Positions 52,165 through 60,197 of a stretch of DNA of 64,000 nucleotides are shown piece by piece. Under the pieces are notes generated by a model. It saw nothing but the letters and a program-made list of their open reading frames with translations. It did no database searches and was not told the DNA's origin. Origin of the DNA: Ruminococcus sp. (lineage in GTDB: Bacteria > Bacillota > Clostridia > Oscillospirales > Ruminococcaceae); contig JAFUXL010000031.1 of NCBI GenBank assembly GCA_017470905.1, forward strand, positions 62,001 through 126,000, given 5' to 3'. The first letter of the stretch is position 1; each line of letters begins with the position of its first letter. Both the position numbers and the translations under genes were made by a program.

Positions 52165-54003
52165 TTATTCAACTGTTACGCTTTTGGCAAGGTTTCTCGG
52201 CTTGTCAACATCATAGCCCTTTGCAACGGATACATAATATCCGAGGAGCTGGAGTGGAATAACCGAAAGACTTCCTGCGAAATGGTCATCGGTCTGCGGA
52301 ATGTATACCGTGAAATCCGCCGTGTCCTCTATGTTGTAATTGCCATATGTGGTAAGTCCCATGAGCGATGCGCCCCTGCTCTTTACCTCAACCATATTGC
52401 TTACGGTTTTTTCATAGAGCTCATGCTGTGTGAGTACGCTTATGACGAGTATGCCGTCCTCGATAAGGCTGATAGGACCGTGTTTAAGCTCGCCTGCCGC
52501 ATAAGCCTCGGAATGTATATAGCTTATCTCTTTCATTTTGAGACTTCCTTCAAGGCTTATCGCATAATCAATGCCTCTGCCTATGAAAAATGCGTCCTTT
52601 GCATTTGCAAGCTTGTTGGCAAACCACTGTATTCTCTCCTTGTCTTCGAGGATTTTCTCGATTTTGTCGGGAATGGTGTATAATTCTTCAAGGAGCGAAT
52701 TATATTTTTCATCGTCCATTTCACCTCTTGCCTTTGCAAGCTGCATTGCAAGGAGATAGCCTGCGACAAGCTGTGTGCTGTAAGCTTTTGTTGTAGCGAC
52801 AGATATTTCGGGTCCCGCAAGGGTATAGAATACATTGTCGGCTTCTCTTGCGATTGAAGAGCCTACAACATTAACGATACCGAGGGTCTTTATGCCGTTT
52901 TCCTTAGCTTCACGGAGAGCCGCAAGACTGTCGGCTGTTTCTCCCGACTGACTTATGACAATAACGAGGCTGTCCTTTACGAGTGTCATTTTCCTGTAGC
53001 GAAATTCGGACGCAAGCTCAACTCTTACGGGAATATCCGTAAAGTCCTCAATTACGTACTGAACCGCCATTCCGACATGATAGGCACTTCCGCAGGCTAC
53101 TATATATATCTGTGAAATTTTCTGCATCTCCTCATCGGTGAGACCGACACTGCCGAAGTCGATTTTTCCGTCTTTTACAACAGAATTTATGGTGTCCTTT
53201 ATTACCTTGGGCTGTTCGTGGATTTCCTTGAGCATGAAATGTTCGTAGCCGCCCTTTTCGGCTGCTTCTGCGTCCCATTTTATTTCGGTGACATTTTTTT
53301 CTATTTCCTCACGCTCGATATTGTAGAAAGTAACATTTCCCTTTTCGAGCCTTGCAATTTCCATATTGCCTATATAATATACATTCCTTGTATATTTAAG
53401 TATAGCAGGAACGTCCGAGGCAACGTAGGTTTCGCCGCCTGTAATGCCAATTATCATGGGGCTGTCCTTGCGTGCGGTGTATATTTCCCCTGCATAGTCC
53501 TTGAAGATAACGGCAAGCGCATATGAACCTCTTATTCTTATCATAGCCCTTGCGATAGAGTCAACGGGACCTTCGCCGTATTTCTTGTAATAATAGTCGA
53601 TAAGCTTTACGGCTACCTCAGTATCGGTCTGGGAATGGAATTTATAGCCGTTCTTTGTGAGCTTTTCTTTAAGCTCCTGATAATTTTCTATTATACCGTT
53701 GTGGACGGCAATTACATTTGCATCGTCACTGCTGTGGGGGTGGGCATTTTCGGCAGAGGGTTCGCCGTGAGTAGCCCAGCGTGTATGACCTATGCCGCAG
53801 TCGCCCTTTACGGCTTCTCCGTCATTGGTCATCTGTGAGAGGACATGGAGCTTGCCCTTAGCCTTTACGATTTCGGGTTCATTTTCGCCGTCTCTCACGG
53901 CAATTCCTGCCGAGTCGTATCCTCTGTATTCAAGCTTTGAAAGTCCGTCAAGCAAAATGGGTGCAGCCTGCGCACTTCCTGTAAAGCCAACTATTCCGCA
54001 CAT
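52165..54003 (-). CDS. glmS: Glutamine-fructose-6-phosphate aminotransferase
   Basis: 612 residues from the ATG at 54003 (AGGAGGT upstream). Makes glucosamine-6-phosphate for wall precursors. N-terminal glutaminase with nucleophile Cys2 (MCGIVGFTG) and GIGHTRWATHGEPS; two SIS isomerase domains (SQSGETADSLAALREAKENG; C-terminal DKPRNLAKSVTVE). No glmS ribozyme is visible in the short leader. Confidence 0.97.
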   Translation of the reverse strand: MCGIVGFTGSAQAAPILLDGLSKLEYRGYDSAGIAVRDGENEPEIVKAKGKLHVLSQMTNDGEAVKGDCGIGHTRWATHGEPSAENAHPHSSDDANVIAVHNGIIENYQELKEKLTKNGYKFHSQTDTEVAVKLIDYYYKKYGEGPVDSIARAMIRIRGSYALAVIFKDYAGEIYTARKDSPMIIGITGGETYVASDVPAILKYTRNVYYIGNMEIARLEKGNVTFYNIEREEIEKNVTEIKWDAEAAEKGGYEHFMLKEIHEQPKVIKDTINSVVKDGKIDFGSVGLTDEEMQKISQIYIVACGSAYHVGMAVQYVIEDFTDIPVRVELASEFRYRKMTLVKDSLVIVISQSGETADSLAALREAKENGIKTLGIVNVVGSSIAREADNVFYTLAGPEISVATTKAYSTQLVAGYLLAMQLAKARGEMDDEKYNSLLEELYTIPDKIEKILEDKERIQWFANKLANAKDAFFIGRGIDYAISLEGSLKMKEISYIHSEAYAAGELKHGPISLIEDGILVISVLTQHELYEKTVSNMVEVKSRGASLMGLTTYGNYNIEDTADFTVYIPQTDDHFAGSLSVIPLQLLGYYVSVAKGYDVDKPRNLAKSVTVE

Positions 54004-54064
54004 ATAAAAACCTCCTGTATCAAAACGGCATACCGAAACGGTCTGCCTGATTAACATATTCTAT

Positions 54065-54093
54065 ATTATACACTATCCGCCGCTGTTTGTCAA
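54065..54093 (-). promoter_or_regulatory. Promoter of glmS
   Basis: TTGACA (54088-54093), 17 bases, TATAAT (54065-54070). The leader is about 55 bases, too short for a glmS ribozyme. Confidence 0.88.
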
Positions 54094-54140
54094 GATATTG
54101 CGTGAAAATATCTTCCGTCTGCGGCGGAGGGATACAAAGA

Positions 54141-54174
54141 TATAAAAAGCCTGCGGAATATGCTCCGCAGGCTT
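54141..54174 (-). terminator. Terminator of the solute-binding-protein/GGDEF operon
   Basis: AAGCCTGCGGA / TCCGCAGGCTT stem followed by TTTTTA on the minus strand. Confidence 0.85.
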
Positions 54175-54179
54175 GAAAA

Positions 54180-55379
54180 TCAAAGGCTGTTTACCTTGTA
54201 TATTGAATTTCCTCCGTTAGCCTTTGCCTGACGGAGAGTGGTATCCATTTTTATAAGTAACGAGTCGAGGTTGAGACAGTCGTTGGGGAGATAGTGATAA
54301 ATACTTCCCGATGCGGTAAGCTGTGTCATAATTCTGTTTACCTCATACGGAGCAGACATTACCGCAAGTATCTTCTCGGCGGTTCTCTGCGCCTGGGAGT
54401 CGGGAACATCGCTGTTGAATATAAAGCAAAATTCATTTCCGACTATGTTGTATATCTCCGTTATGTCGCCGAAATTGCTTTTGAGCTGTTCCGCAATCAT
54501 CGAGAGATACTCATCGCCGAAATCATATCCGAACATATCGTTTATCTGTCTGAAACGGTCGAGGTCGAAAACGGCTATATTGAACTGGTCGGACTCAAGT
54601 CTCGGTACAATGTCGCTTTCGAGGGCATATCTGTTCTTCATGCCCGTAAGGATATTTGTAAGGGCAATATCCTCCATTTTCTGCTGTGACATCTGGAGTC
54701 GTCTGCCTGCGGCATCGAGCGCACTGCTTCTTTCTTCAAGCTCCTCCTCGTTGCGTCTTGCACGTCTTATTGCCAAGAATATTGAAATCTCGCCCACGAT
54801 GAGGAATATCAACAGGATAAGCTGTGCAACACCATGAAGTACGGAATTTCGTTTGTTGAGGGTTTCGGAATTCTGGACTGCAAGGTCGGCGGTTGAAGCA
54901 ATATTGTCCTTTGCGGCATTTTTTACCACATATACTTCATTCAGATATATTTCCGCAACCGTACTGTCTCCGTTGGACATTGCCGTATAGATACTGCTGT
55001 TAAGCTTGTTGTTATAGCTTTGTATATTGCTTTTCGCCTGTTCATAGCGTTTAAGCTCTGCCTCGGAATGATTTTTTTCTTCTTCGTAGAGCTGCATATT
55101 TCTTTCTATTTCCTTAAAGGCGGCTTTGGCATTCTGTATTGCCTCGGTACTGCTGTTCTTTTTTACCTTTGAAATATAGAGCAGTACATTGTCGTCTACC
55201 GTTGCAAGCTTGTCACTTATATTTGAAAGATACTGTATGGAATTGGTTACACTCTTGTTTACAAATCTTGCCCTGAAATAGATTACTGTCAGAATACTCG
55301 TATTGAAAAGGCACACAACCGCAAGCATTATGGCGGTAAACCTGTAAATACTGATATTTTTATTTTTTTTGTTTGTCAT
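54180..55379 (-). CDS. Membrane GGDEF-domain protein with degenerate active site
   Basis: 399 residues from the ATG at 55379, 13 bases after the binding-protein gene stop. Helix 1 (about 13-37), an extracellular region of about 145 residues that looks like a helical four-helix-bundle sensor, helix 2 (about 185-207), a coiled coil and a GGDEF domain. The signature reads YNIVGNEF in place of GGDEF, although DLDRFRQINDMFGYDFGD is kept, so cyclase activity is doubtful. It is translated after the sugar-binding lipoprotein, whose ligand state it may sense. Confidence 0.85.
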   Translation of the reverse strand: MTNKKNKNISIYRFTAIMLAVVCLFNTSILTVIYFRARFVNKSVTNSIQYLSNISDKLATVDDNVLLYISKVKKNSSTEAIQNAKAAFKEIERNMQLYEEEKNHSEAELKRYEQAKSNIQSYNNKLNSSIYTAMSNGDSTVAEIYLNEVYVVKNAAKDNIASTADLAVQNSETLNKRNSVLHGVAQLILLIFLIVGEISIFLAIRRARRNEEELEERSSALDAAGRRLQMSQQKMEDIALTNILTGMKNRYALESDIVPRLESDQFNIAVFDLDRFRQINDMFGYDFGDEYLSMIAEQLKSNFGDITEIYNIVGNEFCFIFNSDVPDSQAQRTAEKILAVMSAPYEVNRIMTQLTASGSIYHYLPNDCLNLDSLLIKMDTTLRQAKANGGNSIYKVNSL

Positions 55380-55392
55380 TCCGTTCACCCCG

Positions 55393-56370
55393 TCAGTTGC
55401 CAAGAGGATTGATAAGGAACTTAATATCCTCATCATCGAGATTGTCAGGATTTACTATGGTAACGCCTGTATCGACAACGCTCTCGATGGTTTCGCCGTT
55501 GCATGATTTCTGTGCGTATTTAACACCGAGATAGCCCATATTATAGGGGTTCTGAACGGTTGTTGCGTCTATTACGCCCTCTCTCATGAAATTGACAACA
55601 TCGTTCGAGCAGTCAAATCCGACAACGCTTACAGTATCCTCAAGATTTCTCTCCTTTACGGCATCGCATATGCCGAGGGTGGAGGACTCGTTTGCGCCGA
55701 ACATGAGATTTATATCTGCGCCGCCCTCGCTGTCGAGCATTTCTCCCGCAAGCTTCTTTGATGTTTCCCTGTCGCTGTTGCAGTACTGAACGTCATAGAC
55801 CTCTATATTTTCAGATTCCGCCTTGTCTGTGAAGCCCTTTATTCTGTCGAGGGTATTCTGTGCGCTTTCGCTGTCGGAAATGATACCGACCTTTCCCTCC
55901 GAGCCGATAAGCTTTATGGCAGCACCTGCCGCGGCCTCGCCGCCGATAACATTATCGGTGCTTATGCAGGTTTTCTTATTCTCTGCCGTTGCATCGGAGT
56001 CGATTGCAATGACGGGGATTTTTTCGCCTGCGGCATTTATCGCATCGTTCACTGCGTCCTTGTCAACAGGTGCTATCACAATGGCACTGTAGCCCTCGTC
56101 AACGTATTTATTGATAAGTGCAATCTGCTGTTCGAGGTTTACAGCTTCCTGCGGTCCGTCATAAACCACATCTATTCCGGTTTCGGCACCTGCGTCCTCT
56201 GCGCCTTTTCGGATTATGCTCCAGTAGCTTGAACCCTCGGAGAGCTTTTTTCCGATTACGGCAACTTTAAGGGAGCCGCTTTTTCCGCAGCCGCCGAACG
56301 CTGCGGCAGATGAAAGTGCAAGAGATACAAGCAGAATACCTTTTAAAAATTTCTTCGTATTTTTTTTCAT
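55393..56370 (-). CDS. Periplasmic-binding-protein-like sugar-binding lipoprotein (RbsB type)
   Basis: 325 residues from the ATG at 56370 (AGGAGG upstream); 34 upstream codons run through a leader repeat and are rejected. Lipobox AFGGC, then LKVAVIGKKLSEGSSYWSII, VDEGYSAIVIAPVDKDAVND, IPVIAIDSDA and VVGFDCSND, the ribose/galactose-binding type I fold. No ABC ATPase or permease adjoins it; the only partner is the GGDEF membrane gene. This suggests a sensor subunit, as with LuxP or BctC-like proteins, rather than transport. Confidence 0.88.
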   Translation of the reverse strand: MKKNTKKFLKGILLVSLALSSAAAFGGCGKSGSLKVAVIGKKLSEGSSYWSIIRKGAEDAGAETGIDVVYDGPQEAVNLEQQIALINKYVDEGYSAIVIAPVDKDAVNDAINAAGEKIPVIAIDSDATAENKKTCISTDNVIGGEAAAGAAIKLIGSEGKVGIISDSESAQNTLDRIKGFTDKAESENIEVYDVQYCNSDRETSKKLAGEMLDSEGGADINLMFGANESSTLGICDAVKERNLEDTVSVVGFDCSNDVVNFMREGVIDATTVQNPYNMGYLGVKYAQKSCNGETIESVVDTGVTIVNPDNLDDEDIKFLINPLGN

Positions 56371-56387
56371 AAAAATCCGTCCTCCTG

Positions 56388-56483
56388 TTTTAAAATCGTC
56401 AAATTTGCGCCTTAAAGGCTTGCACTTCCGTTCACTCCGCAAAGCTGCGTTCACTTCCAGTGCAAGGCGCAAATTTTCCTCTT
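56388..56483 (-). repeat. Nested-hairpin leader repeat, copy F
   Basis: On the minus strand, outer stem AAATTTGCGCC / GGCGCAAATTT and inner stem CTTGCACT / AGTGCAAG, both perfect. The end GACGATTTTAAAAC adjoins the AGGAGG of the binding-protein gene. Confidence 0.9.
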
Positions 56484-56502
56484 GTTTTAAAAATCAGTAC
56501 CG

Positions 56503-56583
56503 TGACTGTGAAATTCTCCCTTGCCCGGAGAGGCGTGGGGGATTTCCTGCCAACCTCTGTTAAAATATACACGGTCACAGTCA
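56503..56583 (-). ncRNA. Candidate structured leader of the binding-protein/GGDEF operon
   Basis: TGACTGTGA (56503-56511) and TCACAGTCA (56575-56583) form a 9-bp inverted repeat enclosing about 60 bases with further GC-rich pairing (CTCC...GGGAG). It lies between the promoter and repeat copy F. No known riboswitch is recognised. Confidence 0.35.
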
Positions 56584-56599
56584 AAACGTACATAATCAT

Positions 56600-56628
56600 A
56601 TTCTACCACATTATCGGATAAATTTCAA
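56600..56628 (-). promoter_or_regulatory. Promoter of the binding-protein/GGDEF operon
   Basis: TTGAAA (56623-56628), 17 bases, TAGAAT (56600-56605) on the minus strand. From here to 56860 nothing else is recognised. Confidence 0.6.
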
Positions 56629-56861
56629 GTCCCCTCCGTGAAAATAATTGCACATAATTGAAAGTGAAGTTTTGTATATTTTATTGAAATTTTTCTGCAT
56701 CTTCTGCCGTTTCACAGGCGGATATTTATATGCCATGTCCCAAAGCTCACGCAAAATCACCGAAAAATTCCCGAAAAACCGCCCTTTTCCGCACATTCAC
56801 AATTATGAGCCGCCCTTTTTATAGATTATAACCAAAGAGATTATGTATTTTTAAAAATTAC

Positions 56862-56890
56862 TTGACAATTTTATTGAAAAGTGTTATACT
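56862..56890 (+). promoter_or_regulatory. Promoter of the LRR-kinase-VWA-GGDEF operon
   Basis: TTGACA (56862-56867), 17 bases, TATACT (56885-56890). The leader (to 57008) has a hairpin GCGGC / GCCGC at 56945-56977. Confidence 0.85.
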
Positions 56891-57008
56891 GATTGTAAGT
56901 GAATACTGTAAAATGTCCAAGTCGCATTGTATAGTATAATTTAAGCGGCGGTCTTGTGTTCAATGCCACAGTGCCGCATATGATATTTATGATAAGGAGA
57001 GTTGAATT

Positions 57009-58067
57009 ATGCGCTGTGAAAAGTGCAATGCAGAATTTTCACCCGATTTAATGTTCTGTCCGGAGTGCGGAGCTCCCGTGCAGAAGATAGAACCAAAAAA
57101 AGACAATTCGGAACGCAATATCGAAGGATTTGAAAATACCGTAGCCGTAAAAAAAGAACTGAAAAATATTATGGCTTTGCATGGAGACGGAATAATTCAC
57201 GATACCGAAAAATTTGTCGCCCTGCTCAACGACTATATCCCCGAATACGAAAAAGAACGCAGACTGCTCAAAACCATGCTCACGGCGGGTCTGCTTGAGG
57301 ATATGCTCGGCGATGTCAACCAGCAGATTGCAATAACCAAAGCCGAACAGTTTATCACCGAAGATATGTTCCTCGCAAAAAGTGCGGCGGAATTTGTTAT
57401 TTCCTGCTTCACCCATATCCTCGGCTGGGATTACGAGGCTACAATGTACGAGGAAGAAAAAAAGGCTGCCGAGGAAGAAAAGAAAAAAACCAGCCCCATT
57501 ATCGTGGATGCCAAGATTTTTAAGAAAATCGAAGCCGCAAAGTACAGAATGAGAGGCAATATCGCTATCCCCGAGGGCTATACAAAGGTAGACAATTTCT
57601 GCTTTGACGGTTTCGGTTTCCTCCGCTCCGTAGAGCTGCCGCAGTCGATGATTGCCATTGGCGAATATGCTTTCTCCGAATGCAAGAGACTGAAGGTAAT
57701 CGACTTTCCGCCCTCGATAAAAATTATAAAACAGGGCGCATTCAACCAGTGTACAAAGCTTACCATGCTCAAAATACCGGACGGAATACTCGAAATAGAG
57801 GACGTTACCTTCCAGTTCTGCAAAAGTCTCGAAATAATCGACATTCCCCCCACGGTCAGCAGCATAGGCGCAATGGCTTTTGCAGGCTGCGAGAGCCTGA
57901 GAAAGCTTTTCCTCCCCGACAGCATAAAATTTATTGACGAAAATGCATTCGCCTACTGCGATGCCCTCACAATAAGATGCTATGAAAATTCATATGTCCA
58001 CAAGTACTGTCTTGAAAACGGTCTGAAAGTGGAAACTGTTTCCAGGGGACTTTTCTTTAAAGCTTAA
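57009..58067 (+). CDS. Zinc-ribbon / BspA-type leucine-rich-repeat protein
   Basis: 352 residues. N-terminal zinc ribbon (MRCEKCNAEFSPDLMFCPEC), a helical region (about 40-150), a charged coiled segment and five or so LRR_5 repeats (about 190-310; FDGFGFLRSVELPQSMIAIG, FCKSLEIIDIPPTVSSIG). BspA-type LRRs bind proteins; the lack of a signal peptide makes this a cytosolic adaptor. First of four tightly packed genes, 22 bases before the kinase, so it may recruit partners for it. Confidence 0.82.
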   Translation: MRCEKCNAEFSPDLMFCPECGAPVQKIEPKKDNSERNIEGFENTVAVKKELKNIMALHGDGIIHDTEKFVALLNDYIPEYEKERRLLKTMLTAGLLEDMLGDVNQQIAITKAEQFITEDMFLAKSAAEFVISCFTHILGWDYEATMYEEEKKAAEEEKKKTSPIIVDAKIFKKIEAAKYRMRGNIAIPEGYTKVDNFCFDGFGFLRSVELPQSMIAIGEYAFSECKRLKVIDFPPSIKIIKQGAFNQCTKLTMLKIPDGILEIEDVTFQFCKSLEIIDIPPTVSSIGAMAFAGCESLRKLFLPDSIKFIDENAFAYCDALTIRCYENSYVHKYCLENGLKVETVSRGLFFKA

Positions 58068-58089
58068 CATATGAAAGGAATGAATTTTA

Positions 58090-59436
58090 ATGATTGAACT
58101 CAAGGTCGGTCAGGAAGTTGAAATGGAGTACGGCGGATATGCCAAGGTTCTGAGCGTTATCGGCAGCGGCGGTCAGGGTATTGTTTACCTTGTCGAATTT
58201 AACAGAATGCACTGGGCTCTTAAATGGTACGATGTGGATAAGATAAAAAATCCCCAGGCTTTCCGCAAAAATATCCAGAACAACATAAAAGCCGGCGCAC
58301 CCAGCGATAAATTCATATGGCCGAAATATCTCACAAAGGAAAATGCTGACGGCACTTTCGGCTATCTCATGGATTTGCGCCCGAAGGGCTTTGACTCGTT
58401 TGTGGATATACTCAATACATACAAGCTTGAAATAGACCCCATGACGGGCGTTGCCGCAAAAAGACCCGTGCGATTTACAAGCCTTTTCGCAATGGTGACG
58501 GCTGTAATAAATATAGTAAACGCTTTCCGTCAGCTACACCGTGCGGGAAAGAGCTATCAGGACCTTAATGACGGCGGTTTCTTCATCAATGTCAATACGG
58601 GCGACATTCTCGTTGTTGACTGCGACAACATCGCCCCCGACGGCAGCAACTTCGGTATCGGCGGAAAACCCGGATATATGGCTCCCGAGGTCGTGAGAGG
58701 AATAGCAAAGCCCAACGTCCAGACCGATAAATATTCCCTTGCAGTAGTGCTTTTCAAGCTTCTTTTCAGAGGCGACCCGATGGAGGGCGAAAAGGTGGTA
58801 AAGGACATCTGCCTTACGGAGTCCTCGGAGCTGCGCCATTACGGTCAGAATGCGGTTTTCATCTATGACCCCGATGACAACTCCAACCGCCCTGTAAAGG
58901 GAATACACGACAATGTTATCAAATTCTGGAGAATTTATCCCGACTACATAAAGGACGCTTTCATTCTCTCTTTCACAACGGGAATTAAAGAGCCTAACAG
59001 ACGTATCATAGAGAACGAATGGCAGAAGCTTTTCGTGCGCCTGCGCTCAGAAATCATCATGTGCGGCAAGTGCGGAAGAACCAATTTCTCCTCGATGTTT
59101 GAACAGCTTAACGATACTACGTTCAGATGTCCGAAATGTCAGAACGTAATAGGTTCGATAGGCTTCAGCGACAGGGAATGGAGACTGCCGCTTTTCAGGG
59201 GCTGCCGTTTCTACGAATGCGAAATTGACCCGCAGTCGGACGATTTTCAGAGCGTTTCGGGAGAAATTGTCGAGAACAGGCTGAAGCCCGGCGTTCTCGG
59301 AATAAAAAACTGCTCACACCTGACATGGAATGTAAAATTCCCGGACGGTGTGTTCTATAATATCGCCCCCGGAAAGGGTTTCCCCATATGGAGCGGTCTT
59401 GAAATAGATTTCGGCGAAATAAAAGCAAAAATATAA
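58090..59436 (+). CDS. Ser/Thr protein kinase-like protein with zinc ribbon
   Basis: 448 residues. Kinase domain (about 12-300): glycine loop IGSGGQGIVYLVEF, Lys in WALKWY, a catalytic loop reading YQDLNDGGFFIN in place of HRDLKPSN, VVDCDNIA in place of DFG, then GKPGYMAPEVVRG. Asp and Asn of the catalytic loop are kept, so activity is possible. A zinc ribbon (MCGKCGRTN, FRCPKCQNVIG) follows near 320-360, then a beta-rich tail. Cytosolic. The next gene encodes a VWA protein, a pairing seen in TerY-type phosphorylation systems. Confidence 0.85.
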   Translation: MIELKVGQEVEMEYGGYAKVLSVIGSGGQGIVYLVEFNRMHWALKWYDVDKIKNPQAFRKNIQNNIKAGAPSDKFIWPKYLTKENADGTFGYLMDLRPKGFDSFVDILNTYKLEIDPMTGVAAKRPVRFTSLFAMVTAVINIVNAFRQLHRAGKSYQDLNDGGFFINVNTGDILVVDCDNIAPDGSNFGIGGKPGYMAPEVVRGIAKPNVQTDKYSLAVVLFKLLFRGDPMEGEKVVKDICLTESSELRHYGQNAVFIYDPDDNSNRPVKGIHDNVIKFWRIYPDYIKDAFILSFTTGIKEPNRRIIENEWQKLFVRLRSEIIMCGKCGRTNFSSMFEQLNDTTFRCPKCQNVIGSIGFSDREWRLPLFRGCRFYECEIDPQSDDFQSVSGEIVENRLKPGVLGIKNCSHLTWNVKFPDGVFYNIAPGKGFPIWSGLEIDFGEIKAKI

Positions 59437-59453
59437 GGAAAGGAAGTTAAAGA

Positions 59454-60179
59454 ATGAGTATCAGCAAAAAATCACAGTCTTTCTTTGCAGACCCCCTGAA
59501 TGCTGCCGGAATAGCCAAAAAAAGCCTTGTTATGTTCTTTCTGATAGATACCTCGGGCAGCATGAAAGGTACTAAAATGGGTGAGCTTAATACTGCCATG
59601 GAGGAGCTTATCCCCGAAATACGCAGAGTCGGCGCAGCGGATACGGACGTAAAGGCTGCCGTACTGACTTTTTCCTCGGACGTAAGCTGGATTACACCGC
59701 AGCCCGTTCCGATAGAAAGCTTTGAATGGTCAAGGCTGAGGGCTGACGGCGAGACGAATATGGGAGAAGCTTTCAGGGAGCTTAATTCAAAGCTTTCAAG
59801 GAGCGCATTCATGAATGCGCCGTCACTTTCATACGCACCTGTTATCTTCCTAATGACGGACGGCTATCCCTCGGACGAATACAGAGAGTATCTTGAACAG
59901 CTTTCGGAGAATACATGGTTCAGATATGCGATAAAGACAGCCCTCGCCATAGGCAGCGACACAAATGACAGAATGCTGGAGCGTTTCACGGGCGACAAGG
60001 ATACAATCGTTCACACCTCAACGGGTGATGAGCTTGTAAAAATAATAAAAACCATCGCTGTTACATCGGCACAAATCGGCAGCAGAAGCATGACCCTTTC
60101 GGCTTATTCGGGCGAAGAGACAACGGAAAACGATGTATATTCCGCTAAACAGAAACAACTCGGTCAGCAGCTTCAGTAA
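59454..60179 (+). CDS. VWA-domain protein (TerY-like)
   Basis: 241 residues, almost wholly a von Willebrand A domain. MIDAS residues: DTSGSMKGTKMGELN, Thr in DGETNMGEAFREL and Asp in VIFLMTDGYPSDEY. No signal peptide. TerY-like VWA proteins occur with kinases and phosphatases in tellurite/stress modules; no PP2C gene is present here. It lies 17 bases after the kinase and 18 before the GGDEF gene. Confidence 0.88.
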   Translation: MSISKKSQSFFADPLNAAGIAKKSLVMFFLIDTSGSMKGTKMGELNTAMEELIPEIRRVGAADTDVKAAVLTFSSDVSWITPQPVPIESFEWSRLRADGETNMGEAFRELNSKLSRSAFMNAPSLSYAPVIFLMTDGYPSDEYREYLEQLSENTWFRYAIKTALAIGSDTNDRMLERFTGDKDTIVHTSTGDELVKIIKTIAVTSAQIGSRSMTLSAYSGEETTENDVYSAKQKQLGQQLQ

Positions 60180-60197
60180 AGAAACGGAGAAATAATT

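Noticed and set aside
54003..54100. glmS ribozyme/riboswitch
   Set aside because: The leader from promoter to ATG is about 55 bases and shows no ribozyme core.
56611..56796. Minus-strand frame of 61 codons
   Set aside because: No ribosome site, atypical composition, and its end overlaps the promoter region of the binding-protein operon.
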